A stretch of 64,000 nucleotides of DNA. Origin: Cupriavidus phytohabitans (GTDB lineage: Bacteria > Pseudomonadota > Gammaproteobacteria > Burkholderiales > Burkholderiaceae). Position numbers and translations under genes: made by a program. Below are positions 44,822 through 52,837 of the stretch, piece after piece. Position 1 is the first letter of the stretch. The number at the start of each line of letters is the position of its first letter. The DNA lies in NCBI RefSeq assembly GCF_000426345.1, contig NZ_AUFE01000031.1, positions 1 to 64,000 on the forward strand, given 5' to 3'. The notes below the pieces were generated by a model. It was not told the DNA's origin. It worked only from the letters and a program-made list of their open reading frames with translations, and made no database searches.

Positions 44822-46441
44822 TCAGAAGCGCCCGACGCCGAACTGGATGGCATGCGGCTGGCGCAACGCCGCCTCGCGCGCGGTGGCCAGCACAAAGGCC
44901 AGCACGGCGCGGGTGTCGCGCGGATCGATCACGCCGTCGTCCAGCAACAAACCGCTGGTGACGAAGGCGCTCGCCTGGCGCTCGAAGTTGGCGACGATCT
45001 CGGCGGTCTGGCCGGCCAGTTGCGCCTCGTCAACCGGCTTGCCCTTGCGCGCCGCCTGCTGGCGCGCCACGATCTCCAGCGTCATGGCGGCCTGCTCGCC
45101 GCCCATCACCGCGGTGCGCGCGTTTGGCCACGAGAAGCAGAAACGCGGCTTGAAGCCCCGCCCGCACATGCCGAAGTTGCCCGCGCCGAACGAGGCGCCA
45201 CAGTACAGCGTAACCTGCGGCACCCTTGAGTTGGACAGCGCCTGGATCATCTTGGAGCCGTGCTTGATCATGCCGGCCTCTTCCGAGGCGCGCCCGACGA
45301 TAAAGCCGGTGGTGTTCTGCAGGAAGACGATCGGCGTGCCGGACTGGTTGCACAGCTGGATGAACTGCGCGGCCTTGGTGGCGCCGGCCGGGTCGATGGG
45401 GCCGTTGTTGGTGATAAAGCCCACGGTGTTGCCTTCGATGCGGGCATGGCCGCACACGGTGCCGGGGCCGTAGTCGGGCTTGAACGGCAGCCACGCCGAA
45501 TCGTCGACGATGCGTGCGATGACCTCGCGCATGTCGACCGGGCGCTTCATGTCCAGCGTCATGACGCCGTCGAGTTCCGACGCCTCGAGCCGTGGCGCTC
45601 GCGCGGGCTGCGCCGGCTGGTGTTCCACCCTGGGCCAGTCCAGGCTGGCGACGATGTCGCGGGCAGTGGCAATGGCGTGCTCGTCGTCTTCTGCAAGGTA
45701 TTCAGCCAGGCCAGTAGTAGTGGCGTGCAGGTCGGCGCCGCCCAGTTCCTCGTCGGTGGCGATCTCGCCGGTGGCGGCCTTCAGCAGCGGCGGACCGGCC
45801 AGGAAGGCGCGGGCGCGGTTGCGCACCATCACCACATAGTCGGACAGGCCGGGCATGTAGGCACCGCCGGCCGTGGACGAGCCGTGTACCACCGTGATCA
45901 CCGGCAGCCCGGCCGCCGACAGCCGCGCCAGGTTGTAGAAGATCGCGCCGCCGCGCACGAACTTGTCGACGCGGTACTTGCGCAGGTTGGCGCCGGCCGA
46001 CTCCACCAGGTGGATGAAGGGCAGCCGGTTTTCCAGCGCGATTTCCTGGCAGCGCACCAGCTTCATGTTGCCGGCTTCGGTCATGGCGCCGGCATCGATG
46101 CCGGAATCGGTGGCGAGCACCATGCAGCGCACCCCGCACACGAAGCCGATGCCGGCCACCAGCGAGCCGCCGGGCACCGAAGTCTCCGGGTCGGGATCAT
46201 CCATGCAGAAGCCCGCCAGGGTGGACAGCGGCAGGAACGGCGCGCCCGGGTCGAGCAGGCGGCCGACGCGCTCGCGCGGCAGCAGCGCGCCGCGCCTGGC
46301 GAAGGTCGGCCGGGAGCGCTCGGAAGCGGCCACGGCGCGCTGTTCCAGGCCGTGCAGGCGGTCGATCAGTGCCTGCATGCCGGCGCGCTGGCTAGCGAAA
46401 GCGTCGGAGGACGGGTCAATGCGGGATTCGATGGGGATCAT
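44822..46441 (-). CDS. acyl-CoA carboxylase beta subunit (carboxyltransferase), AtuC/LiuB-like
   Basis: 539 residues, complete carboxyltransferase with both halves: RVGRLLDPGAPFLPLSTLAG, LPFIHLVESAGANLRKYRVD, VVHGSSTAGGAYMPGLSDYV in the N-half, and IEGNTVGFITNNGPIDPAGA, IVFLQNTTGFIVGRASEEAG, GASFGAGNFGMCGRGFKPRF, VMGGEQAAMTLEIVARQQAA in the C-half. It partners the biotin subunit at 40587. Whether the substrate is 3-methylcrotonyl-CoA or geranyl-CoA cannot be decided by eye; the linked AtuA gene argues for a terpenoid-like or other long branched acid. First gene of the operon, 76 bases from the IclR motif. Confidence 0.94.
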   Translation of the reverse strand: MIPIESRIDPSSDAFASQRAGMQALIDRLHGLEQRAVAASERSRPTFARRGALLPRERVGRLLDPGAPFLPLSTLAGFCMDDPDPETSVPGGSLVAGIGFVCGVRCMVLATDSGIDAGAMTEAGNMKLVRCQEIALENRLPFIHLVESAGANLRKYRVDKFVRGGAIFYNLARLSAAGLPVITVVHGSSTAGGAYMPGLSDYVVMVRNRARAFLAGPPLLKAATGEIATDEELGGADLHATTTGLAEYLAEDDEHAIATARDIVASLDWPRVEHQPAQPARAPRLEASELDGVMTLDMKRPVDMREVIARIVDDSAWLPFKPDYGPGTVCGHARIEGNTVGFITNNGPIDPAGATKAAQFIQLCNQSGTPIVFLQNTTGFIVGRASEEAGMIKHGSKMIQALSNSRVPQVTLYCGASFGAGNFGMCGRGFKPRFCFSWPNARTAVMGGEQAAMTLEIVARQQAARKGKPVDEAQLAGQTAEIVANFERQASAFVTSGLLLDDGVIDPRDTRAVLAFVLATAREAALRQPHAIQFGVGRF

Positions 46442-46516
46442 GGCGCGTGCGTGTGGTTCCGTGATGGATGGATTGCAAACCACGGCGCCCCTCGCGACAA
46501 CCGCAATCACTCAGAT

Positions 46517-46533
46517 TGTGCATAATGTGCACA
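46517..46533. promoter_or_regulatory. candidate IclR operator, copy 2
   Basis: TGTGCATAATGTGCACA in the 142-base gap between the carboxylase operon and the divergent IclR gene, 15 of 17 bases identical to 32233-32249. Placement between two divergent starts suits autoregulation plus operon control. Confidence 0.6.
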
Positions 46534-46583
46534 AGTTGCCCACCCAGGGAGTGTCTTCCGGCGCTCCGCCGACACATCCGGCC

Positions 46584-47330
46584 ATGCCCACCAAATCCTC
46601 CGCCCCCGGCGGCGTCCAGAGCCTGGCGCGCGCCTTCACCCTGCTGCAACTGCTGGCCGAACACCATGACGCCGGGCTGGCGCTGCCAGACCTGGCCACG
46701 TTGGCCGGTATCGACCGCACCACCGCGCACCGCATGGCGCGCTTTCTGGAAGCCGGCGCGTATATCGAGCGCGAATCGGCTGGCAAGCGCTATCACCTCG
46801 GCACCGCGGCGATGGCGCTCGGGCTGCGTGCGATGAACCGGCCGCCGCCCAACAGCGCCCTCGTCACCAAGATGAAGGCACTGGCGCGCCTGACCGGCGA
46901 CGCGGTTTTCCTGATCGTGCGCATAGGCGACCACGGCCATTGCCTGCATACCGAGGAAGGCAGCCATCGCATCAAGACCTTCCACATGCTGACGGGCACC
47001 TCGCGCCTGCTGGGCCAGGGCACCGGCAGCATGGCGCTGCTGGCCAAAATGGACAATGACGCCGTCCGCGCGCACTACGAACGGCACCGCGCCGAGTACG
47101 AGGCGGGCGGCCTGAGCCTGCTCAAGCTGTTGCGCGGCGTCGAGCGCAGCCGCAAGCTTGGCTACGCGCTCGCGGGTGCGGAGGGCGTGGCCGGCGTGGG
47201 CTACGCCCTGCCACTGGCGATGGGCGCGGATGCGGCCATCAGCATCGTCTCGACTGCGTCGCGGATGTCCGCCGCGCGCCGGCATGAGATGGGCGGGATC
47301 ATCGTGACGATGTTCGCGCAGCAGGGGTAA
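46584..47330 (+). CDS. IclR-family transcriptional regulator
   Basis: 248 residues. The winged HTH reads SLARAFTLLQLLAEHHDAGL, then LATLAGIDRTTAHRMARFLE and GAYIERESAGKRYHLGTAAM; the C-terminal IclR effector domain spans about 90-245 (HTEEGSHRIKTFHMLTGTSR ... LLGQGTGSMALLA). ATG at 46584 is chosen; an in-frame GTG at 46551 has a ribosome-like AGGGAG too close to it. It is divergent from the carboxylase operon. The shared 17-bp motif suggests it also controls the operon starting at 32332. Confidence 0.92.
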   Translation: MPTKSSAPGGVQSLARAFTLLQLLAEHHDAGLALPDLATLAGIDRTTAHRMARFLEAGAYIERESAGKRYHLGTAAMALGLRAMNRPPPNSALVTKMKALARLTGDAVFLIVRIGDHGHCLHTEEGSHRIKTFHMLTGTSRLLGQGTGSMALLAKMDNDAVRAHYERHRAEYEAGGLSLLKLLRGVERSRKLGYALAGAEGVAGVGYALPLAMGADAAISIVSTASRMSAARRHEMGGIIVTMFAQQG

Positions 47331-47768
47331 GACGGCGGCGGTCGCGCAAGCCCCCGGCCATGCATGGCCTGCTGGCGGACTGAACGGCGGCGCACCTCGC
47401 GTTTCTTTTTCTTGTCGCGCCTTTGTCAGGGGCCGCACAGAGACGCACCACCTCGACAGCGTTCAATGGTGACGCGAACAGAGATACGCAAGACGCGCCC
47501 GCCGCCCTGGCATCGGCCGGGCCAAGCCGCCTTCATTGGAGGGCGAAATCTGTCCTGGTGCCAGAACAATAAATTCCCCCGCCGGCCAGAGGGAGGGTCG
47601 GCATTCTGGCCACGCCCCGATGTCGGAGCGTGGTCTTTTTTTTTCGCGGGCGGGTGAACCAGGAAGTTTCCCGCGGGGTGCAGCCCGTCGAGCACTCCGC
47701 GCCGGAATGCAAAAAGCCGGCGCACAAGCGCGCCGGCCCGAAGCGGCATCGATTGCCGCCCTGCCCGC
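47331..47768. other. non-coding gap between convergent genes
   Basis: 438 bases with no supported gene between the IclR gene and the acyl-CoA dehydrogenase, which point towards each other. It contains a run of nine T at about 47636-47644 and the terminator at 47711. Small open frames here have no recognisable coding character. Confidence 0.6.
47711..47737 (-). terminator. Rho-independent terminator of the acyl-CoA dehydrogenase gene
   Basis: Stem GCCGGCGC/GCGCCGGC (47716-47723 with 47730-47737) and a six-base loop; read on the minus strand it is followed by five T (47711-47715). It lies about 30 bases past the stop codon of the dehydrogenase gene. Confidence 0.75.
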
Positions 47769-48935
47769 TCAGAACGAGCGCGGCAGGCCGAGGATGTGTT
47801 CCGCGACGTACGAGTAGATCAGGTTGGTCGAGATCGGCGCGACCTGGTACAGGCGCGTCTCGCGGAACTTGCGCTCGACGTCGTATTCGCAGGCAAAGCC
47901 GAAGCCGCCGTGGAACTGCAGGCAGGCGTTGCCAGCTTCCCAGCTGGCCTTGGCCGCCAGGTACTTGGCCATGTTGGCCTGCGCGCCCATCGGCTCGTGC
48001 TTGTCGAACAGCTCGCAGGCCTTCCAGCGCATCAGGTTGGCGGCTTCCAGCTCGATGAAGGACTCGGCGATCGGGAACTGCACGCCCTGGTTCTGGCCGA
48101 TCGGGCGGCCGAAGACCTCGCGCTCGCTGACGTACTTGGTGACGCGGTCCATGAACCAGTAGCCGTCGCCGATGCATTCGGCGGCGATCAGCGTGCGCTC
48201 GGCGTTGAGGCCGTCGAGGATGTACTTGAAGCCCTTGCCTTCTTCGCCGATCAGGTTTTCCTCGGGGATTTCCAGGTCTTCGAAGAACAGCTCGTTGGTC
48301 TCGTGGTTGACCATGTTCGGGATCGGCCGCACGGTCAGGCCCTTCTTCTGCGCTTCGTGCAGGTCCACCATGAAGATGGACATGCCTTCGCTCTTCTTCT
48401 TCACGTCGGCCAGCGCGGTGGTGCGCGCCAGCAGGATCATGAAGTCGCTGTGCTGCACGCGGCTGATCCACACCTTCTGGCCGTTGACCACGTAGCGGCC
48501 GTCCTTCTTGACCGCCGAGGTCTTGATCTTGGTGGTGTCGGTGCCGGTGGTGGGTTCGGTCACGCCCATCGACTGCAGGCGCCACTCGCCCGAGGCGATC
48601 TTCGGCAGGTACTTTTCCTTCTGTGCCTGGGAGCCGTGGCGCAGCAGCGTGCCCATGTTGTACATCTGGCCGTGGCAGGCGCCGGAGTTGCCGCCGCTGC
48701 GGTTGATCTCCTCCATGATCACCGAGGCTTCGGTCAGGCCCAGGCCGGAACCGCCGTATTCCTGCGGGATCAGCGCGGCCAGCCAGCCTGCCGCGGTCAG
48801 TGCGTTGACGAAGGCCTCCGGGTAGGCGCGCTGCTCGTCGACTTTGCGGAAGTACTCATCCGGGAATTCGGCGCAAAGCGCGCGCACGGCATCGCGGATT
48901 TCTTGGTAGTTGTTCGATTGGGTCTGTTCGATCAT
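47769..48935 (-). CDS. acyl-CoA dehydrogenase
   Basis: 388 residues. LIPQEYGGSGLGLTEASVIM, RLQSMGVTEPTTGTDTTKIK and NGQKVWISRVQHSDFMILLA are the family signatures, with SEREVFGRPIGQNQGVQFPI in the C-terminal domain. TEPTTGTD replaces the common TEPxAGSD. The final loop (YQVAPISTNLIYSYVAEHIL) lacks YEGT, and Glu246 in DGLNAERTLIAAE is placed as in isovaleryl-type enzymes. The start is the ATG at 48935; a longer upstream frame is not coding-like. It is divergent from the beta-oxidation cluster at 49222 across 286 bases that should hold promoters for both. Confidence 0.93.
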   Translation of the reverse strand: MIEQTQSNNYQEIRDAVRALCAEFPDEYFRKVDEQRAYPEAFVNALTAAGWLAALIPQEYGGSGLGLTEASVIMEEINRSGGNSGACHGQMYNMGTLLRHGSQAQKEKYLPKIASGEWRLQSMGVTEPTTGTDTTKIKTSAVKKDGRYVVNGQKVWISRVQHSDFMILLARTTALADVKKKSEGMSIFMVDLHEAQKKGLTVRPIPNMVNHETNELFFEDLEIPEENLIGEEGKGFKYILDGLNAERTLIAAECIGDGYWFMDRVTKYVSEREVFGRPIGQNQGVQFPIAESFIELEAANLMRWKACELFDKHEPMGAQANMAKYLAAKASWEAGNACLQFHGGFGFACEYDVERKFRETRLYQVAPISTNLIYSYVAEHILGLPRSF

Positions 48936-49221
48936 GGCGCGTCGTTGGCTTGGGCTGACGGAGTTTGCGGCGCTTCGGTCCCACGGGGTGGCCCATGGCG
49001 ACCGAGGCTGTCTTGGCCGCAATAGTCGCTGCGATCGCCACCCCGGGCAATCAGCCATTGCGAAAGCGCGCCTTCCACGGCGCTTAAGGCCGGCATCCGG
49101 AGCCCTGGAGGTGCCGTTTTCGCAATCGCCAAAGCCGGCCATTGGCATTGTCAAATAGCGCAAAACCCACTTTGGCCACATCCTCACGGCTATCTCCTGA
49201 TGAAGACCTAGGAACCCGCAC

Positions 49222-50116
49222 ATGGCAGTGAGCTACCAGCACCTCAAGCAGCGACCGTTCGCCCCCGTACGCCAACGCTATACCGAGCGCGACACCATGC
49301 TGTACGCACTCAGCCTGGGGCTGGGCAATGATCCGCTGGACGCGGCCGCCCTGCCCTTCGTGTTCGAGGGTGCCGCGGGCGGGCTGCGCACGTTGCCCTC
49401 GCAGGCGGTGGTGCTGGGCTATCCCGGCTTCTGGGCGCGCGAGGCCGATACCGGCATCGACTGGGTCAGGCTCCTGCACGGCGAGCAGCGCATGCGCCTG
49501 CACCCGTCCGCTGCCGGCCAGCGCCGACATTGTCGGCCATAACCGCATCACGCACCTGACCGACAAGGGTGAAGGCAAGGGCGCGATCATGGTGACCGAA
49601 CGCCGCCTCGAAACGGCGGACGGCGAGCTGCTGGCGACGGTGCAGCAGGTCAGTTTCCTGCGCGGCGACGGCGGCTACAGCCAGCGCGACGGCGGCCAGC
49701 CCAGCGACGATCCGTTGCCCGCGCTGCGCCCGACCCCCGAAGACCGCGCGCCGGACTTCACCGACACACAGGCAATCCGCCCCGAAGCCGCGCTGCTGTA
49801 TCGCCTGATGGGCGACTTCAACCCGCTGCATGCCGACCCGGCCGTCGCGAAGGCGGCGGGCTTCGAGCGTCCGATCCTGCACGGCCTCGCCAGCTACGGG
49901 CTGGTCGCGCATGCACTGGTGCGCCAGTGCGCGGACCGCGATCCGGCACGCCTGCGCGCGCTGGATATCCGCTTCACCGCGCCGGTGTTCCCCGGTGAAA
50001 CGCTGGTCACCGAGATCTGGCGCACGCCGGACAATCCCAGCCACTTCCAGGTGCGCGCCCGCGTCGCCGAACGCGACAAGGTAGTGCTCAGCCACGGCTG
50101 GGCCGAGATCGCCTGA
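49222..50116 (+). pseudogene. MaoC-type acyl-CoA dehydratase, single-base frameshift
   Basis: Two adjacent frames together encode one two-part hot-dog dehydratase of about 298 residues. Frame one (from ATG 49222) reads MAVSYQHLKQRPFAPVRQRY ... IDWVRLLHGEQRMRLHP; frame two resumes LPASADIVGHNRITHLTDKG and continues through the hydratase motif YRLMGDFNPLHADPAVAKAA to SHGWAEIA. Removing one base, most simply the T at 49507 in CACCCGTCCGCTG, restores the frame. The C-terminal half is intact, and codon usage is normal on both sides, so the change is recent or a sequencing error. If real, hydration of the cluster's enoyl-CoA would need another enzyme. Confidence 0.82.
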
Positions 50117-50130
50117 TCCCGCGCCATCCC

Positions 50131-51447
50131 ATGCATCCCGCAACCGTGGATAACAACGAACTGGCCTCGGCGCTGCAGGCACTGCTGCAACCCGGCGACC
50201 ATATCTGGTGGGGCCAGGCCACCGCCGAACCGCTGACGCTGACGCGCGCGCTGGTCGAGCATCGCCATGCGCTCGCCCGCGGCGGGCGGCTGAGCGTGTT
50301 TGTCGGCATCGGCCAGTCCGACACGCTGCAGCCGGCGCAGGCCGACGTGATCGATTTCTTCGGCTATGCCGCCAGCGGCCCGCACCGCCAGCTCGCCAAG
50401 GCTGGCGTGCTGGACATCGTGCCCAGCCACTACTCGCACCTGCCCGGCCTGATCCGCCAGGGAGCGCTGCGCGCCGACGTGGTGCTGGTGCAGGTGTCGC
50501 CGCCCGACGAGGAAGGCCGCTACAGCATGGGCCTGGTGCATGAGTACATTCCCGCGGCGCTCGACCGGGCCCGCGTGATCATCGCCGAGGTGAACCCGGA
50601 GGTGCCATGGACCTATGGCAGCCGCCACCTCACCGCCGACCAGATCGACCTGCTGGTCGATGCCGTGCATGCGCCGATCAGCCTGGACCGCGGCGCCCCC
50701 GGCCCGGCGGAACAGGCGATCGCCCGCCATATCGCCGGCCGGGTCGAGGATGGCGCCACGCTGCAGATGGGCATCGGCAACCTGCCGGAGGCCGTGGTGG
50801 CCGCGCTGCACGACCGCCGCGACCTGGGCCTGCACAGCGGCGCGGTCGGTGACGGCATTGCCGCGCTGGCCGAGGCCGGCGTGCTGACCAACGCGCGCAA
50901 GAGCATCGATACCGGCATCGGCATCGGCGGCATCCTGATGGGCAGCGAGCGCCTGCGGCGCTGGGCCCACCGCAATCCAACGCTGCAGCTGCGCGAGACC
51001 AGCTACACGCATCACCCCGAGGTGCTGGCCAGCATCGACAAGCTCACGGCGATCAATTCGGCGATCGAGGTCGACCTGACCGGGCAGGTGAATGCCGAAG
51101 TGGCGGCGGGCGTCTATGTCGGCGCGGTTGGCGGCGCGGTGGATTTCCTGCGCGGCGCCGCGCGCAGCCGCGGTGGCCTGCCCATCGTCGCCCTGCCCGC
51201 GACCGCCAAGGGCGCGAGCCGCATCGTGGCGCAGTTGTCCGGCCCGGTCAGTACGCCGCGCTCGGATGCCGGCCTGATCGTCACCGAACACGGCGTCGCC
51301 GACCTGCGCGGCCAGACCCTGTCGCAGCGCGTGCGCCGCATGCTGGACATCGCCGCCCCCGAACACCGCGAGGACCTGGAGCGCCAGGCCCACGCCCTGC
51401 TGCGCCAGTGCGGCGCGGTTTTTGTTGCCACCGCGGGCACGGCCTGA
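50131..51447 (+). CDS. acetyl-CoA hydrolase/transferase-family protein
   Basis: 438 residues with the two-domain fold of family I CoA transferases and hydrolases. SHYSHLPGLIRQGALRADVV, VVLVQVSPPDEEGRYSMGLV, GATLQMGIGNLPEAVVAAL and LIVTEHGVADLRGQTLSQRV are conserved. At the place where the catalytic Glu is expected (HxEM) the sequence is DLGLHSGAVGDG with Gly237. It begins 14 bases after the MaoC stop. It may move CoA by another mechanism or be a divergent subgroup; the reaction is uncertain. Confidence 0.85.
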   Translation: MHPATVDNNELASALQALLQPGDHIWWGQATAEPLTLTRALVEHRHALARGGRLSVFVGIGQSDTLQPAQADVIDFFGYAASGPHRQLAKAGVLDIVPSHYSHLPGLIRQGALRADVVLVQVSPPDEEGRYSMGLVHEYIPAALDRARVIIAEVNPEVPWTYGSRHLTADQIDLLVDAVHAPISLDRGAPGPAEQAIARHIAGRVEDGATLQMGIGNLPEAVVAALHDRRDLGLHSGAVGDGIAALAEAGVLTNARKSIDTGIGIGGILMGSERLRRWAHRNPTLQLRETSYTHHPEVLASIDKLTAINSAIEVDLTGQVNAEVAAGVYVGAVGGAVDFLRGAARSRGGLPIVALPATAKGASRIVAQLSGPVSTPRSDAGLIVTEHGVADLRGQTLSQRVRRMLDIAAPEHREDLERQAHALLRQCGAVFVATAGTA

Positions 51448-51493
51448 CCGGGCGCCTGCTTCGCTACCTGACAGAATTTCCAAGGAGACTTCC

Positions 51494-52702
51494 ATGCGCC
51501 GAGCCGCAATCGTCACCCCCCTCCGTACTCCCGTCGGCACCTTCGGCGGCAGCCTGCGCCCCGTGTCCGTCGAGGAACTGGCCGCCACCACCGTGCGCGC
51601 CGTGGTCGAACGCAGCGGTATCGATCCCGCCCGCATCGATGACGTGGTCTTTGCGCAGTCCTACGCCAACAGCGAAGTGCCCTGCGTGGGCCGCTGGGCC
51701 GCGCTGCAGGCCGGATTGCCGGTCGAAGTGCCGGGCATGCAGCTCGACCGCCGCTGCGGCGGCGGCCTGCAGGCCATCGTCACGGCCTCGATGATGGTGC
51801 AGAGCGGTGCGGCCGACGTGGTCATCGCCGGCGGCGTCGAGAGCATGAGCAATATCGAGTACTACACCACCGACATGCGCTGGGGCTCGCGCTCGGGCAA
51901 CGTGAAGTTCTACGACCGCCTCGACCGCGGCCGCGAGCGTTCGCAGCCGGTCGAGCGCTTCGGCAAGATCTCCGGGATGATCGAGACCGCCGAGAACCTG
52001 GCGCGCGACTACGGCATTACGCGCGAGCAGGCCGATGCCTTCTCGGTGCGCAGCCACGAACGCGCCGCGGCGGCGTGGGAATCCGGCCGCTTCGACGCCG
52101 AGATCGTGCCGGTGCAGGTGCCGCAGCGCAAGGGCGACCCGGTCACCTTCGCGCGTGACGAGGGCTTCCGTCCCGGCACCTCGATGGAGAGCCTGGGCAA
52201 GCTGCGCGCGCTGATGCCCAACGGCACCGTCACCGCCGGCAACGCCAGCCAGCAGAACGATGCCTCGGCCGCCTGCCTGATCGTGGCCGAAGACAAGCTG
52301 GCAGAGCTTGGCCTGACCCCGATGGCAACGCTGGTGGGCTGGGCCGCGGCGGGCTGCGAGCCTTCGCACATGGGCATCGGCCCGGTGCCGGCGGTGAAGA
52401 AGCTGCTCAAGCGCCTGAACCTGACGCTGGACCAGATGGACCTGGTGGAGCTGAACGAAGCCTTTGCCTGCCAGGTGCTGGCCGTGCTGAAGGGCTGGGA
52501 ATGGAAGGACCAGGACGCGATCGAGCAGAAGCTCAACGTCAACGGCTCGGGCATCTCGCTGGGCCACCCGATCGGCGCCACCGGCGTGCGCATCCTGGCG
52601 ACACTGCTGAACGAACTGCAGCGCCGTGGCGGCCGCTATGGCCTGGAAACCATGTGCATCGGCGGCGGCCAGGGGATCGCCGCGGTGTTCGAGCGCTGCT
52701 GA
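51494..52702 (+). CDS. thiolase (acetyl-CoA acyltransferase)
   Basis: 402 residues. The acylated nucleophile Cys88 is in QLDRRCGGGLQAI, the conserved His is in ISLGHPIGATGVRILATLL and the second Cys in ETMCIGGGQGIAAVF; ELNEAFACQVLAV is also standard. All catalytic residues are present. AAGGAGA precedes the ATG. It performs the terminal thiolytic step of the pathway encoded by this cluster. The preceding CoA-transferase-family gene ends 46 bases upstream. Confidence 0.95.
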   Translation: MRRAAIVTPLRTPVGTFGGSLRPVSVEELAATTVRAVVERSGIDPARIDDVVFAQSYANSEVPCVGRWAALQAGLPVEVPGMQLDRRCGGGLQAIVTASMMVQSGAADVVIAGGVESMSNIEYYTTDMRWGSRSGNVKFYDRLDRGRERSQPVERFGKISGMIETAENLARDYGITREQADAFSVRSHERAAAAWESGRFDAEIVPVQVPQRKGDPVTFARDEGFRPGTSMESLGKLRALMPNGTVTAGNASQQNDASAACLIVAEDKLAELGLTPMATLVGWAAAGCEPSHMGIGPVPAVKKLLKRLNLTLDQMDLVELNEAFACQVLAVLKGWEWKDQDAIEQKLNVNGSGISLGHPIGATGVRILATLLNELQRRGGRYGLETMCIGGGQGIAAVFERC

Positions 52703-52719
52703 TCGTCACCTGCACCGTC

Positions 52720-52817
52720 GTCGAACCGCCATCCCTGCGCGGGCCGGGATCCAGTGTCTTGCAACGTCACTGGGTTCCCGCCTGCGCGGGAACGACGGTG
52801 GCAGACCGACGGTGGCA
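52720..52817. repeat. dispersed intergenic repeat, copy 2
   Basis: Shares CCAGTG...CACTGGGTTCCCGCC...GCGGGAACGACGGTGGCAG with 42625-42725. GTTCCCGC-CTGC-GCGGGAAC is a strong hairpin. It occupies most of the 135-base gap between the thiolase and dehydrogenase genes. Confidence 0.65.
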
Positions 52818-52837
52818 AATACTGAGGAAAACTCGAA

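Noticed and set aside
46551-46583. GTG at 46551 as start of the IclR gene
   Set aside because: The purine-rich stretch directly abuts the codon and the extra residues have no family support; ATG 46584 is preferred, though not proven.
50131-51447. Naming the gene as a functional acetyl-CoA hydrolase
   Set aside because: The catalytic Glu position appears to be Gly, so a specific activity name would overstate the evidence.
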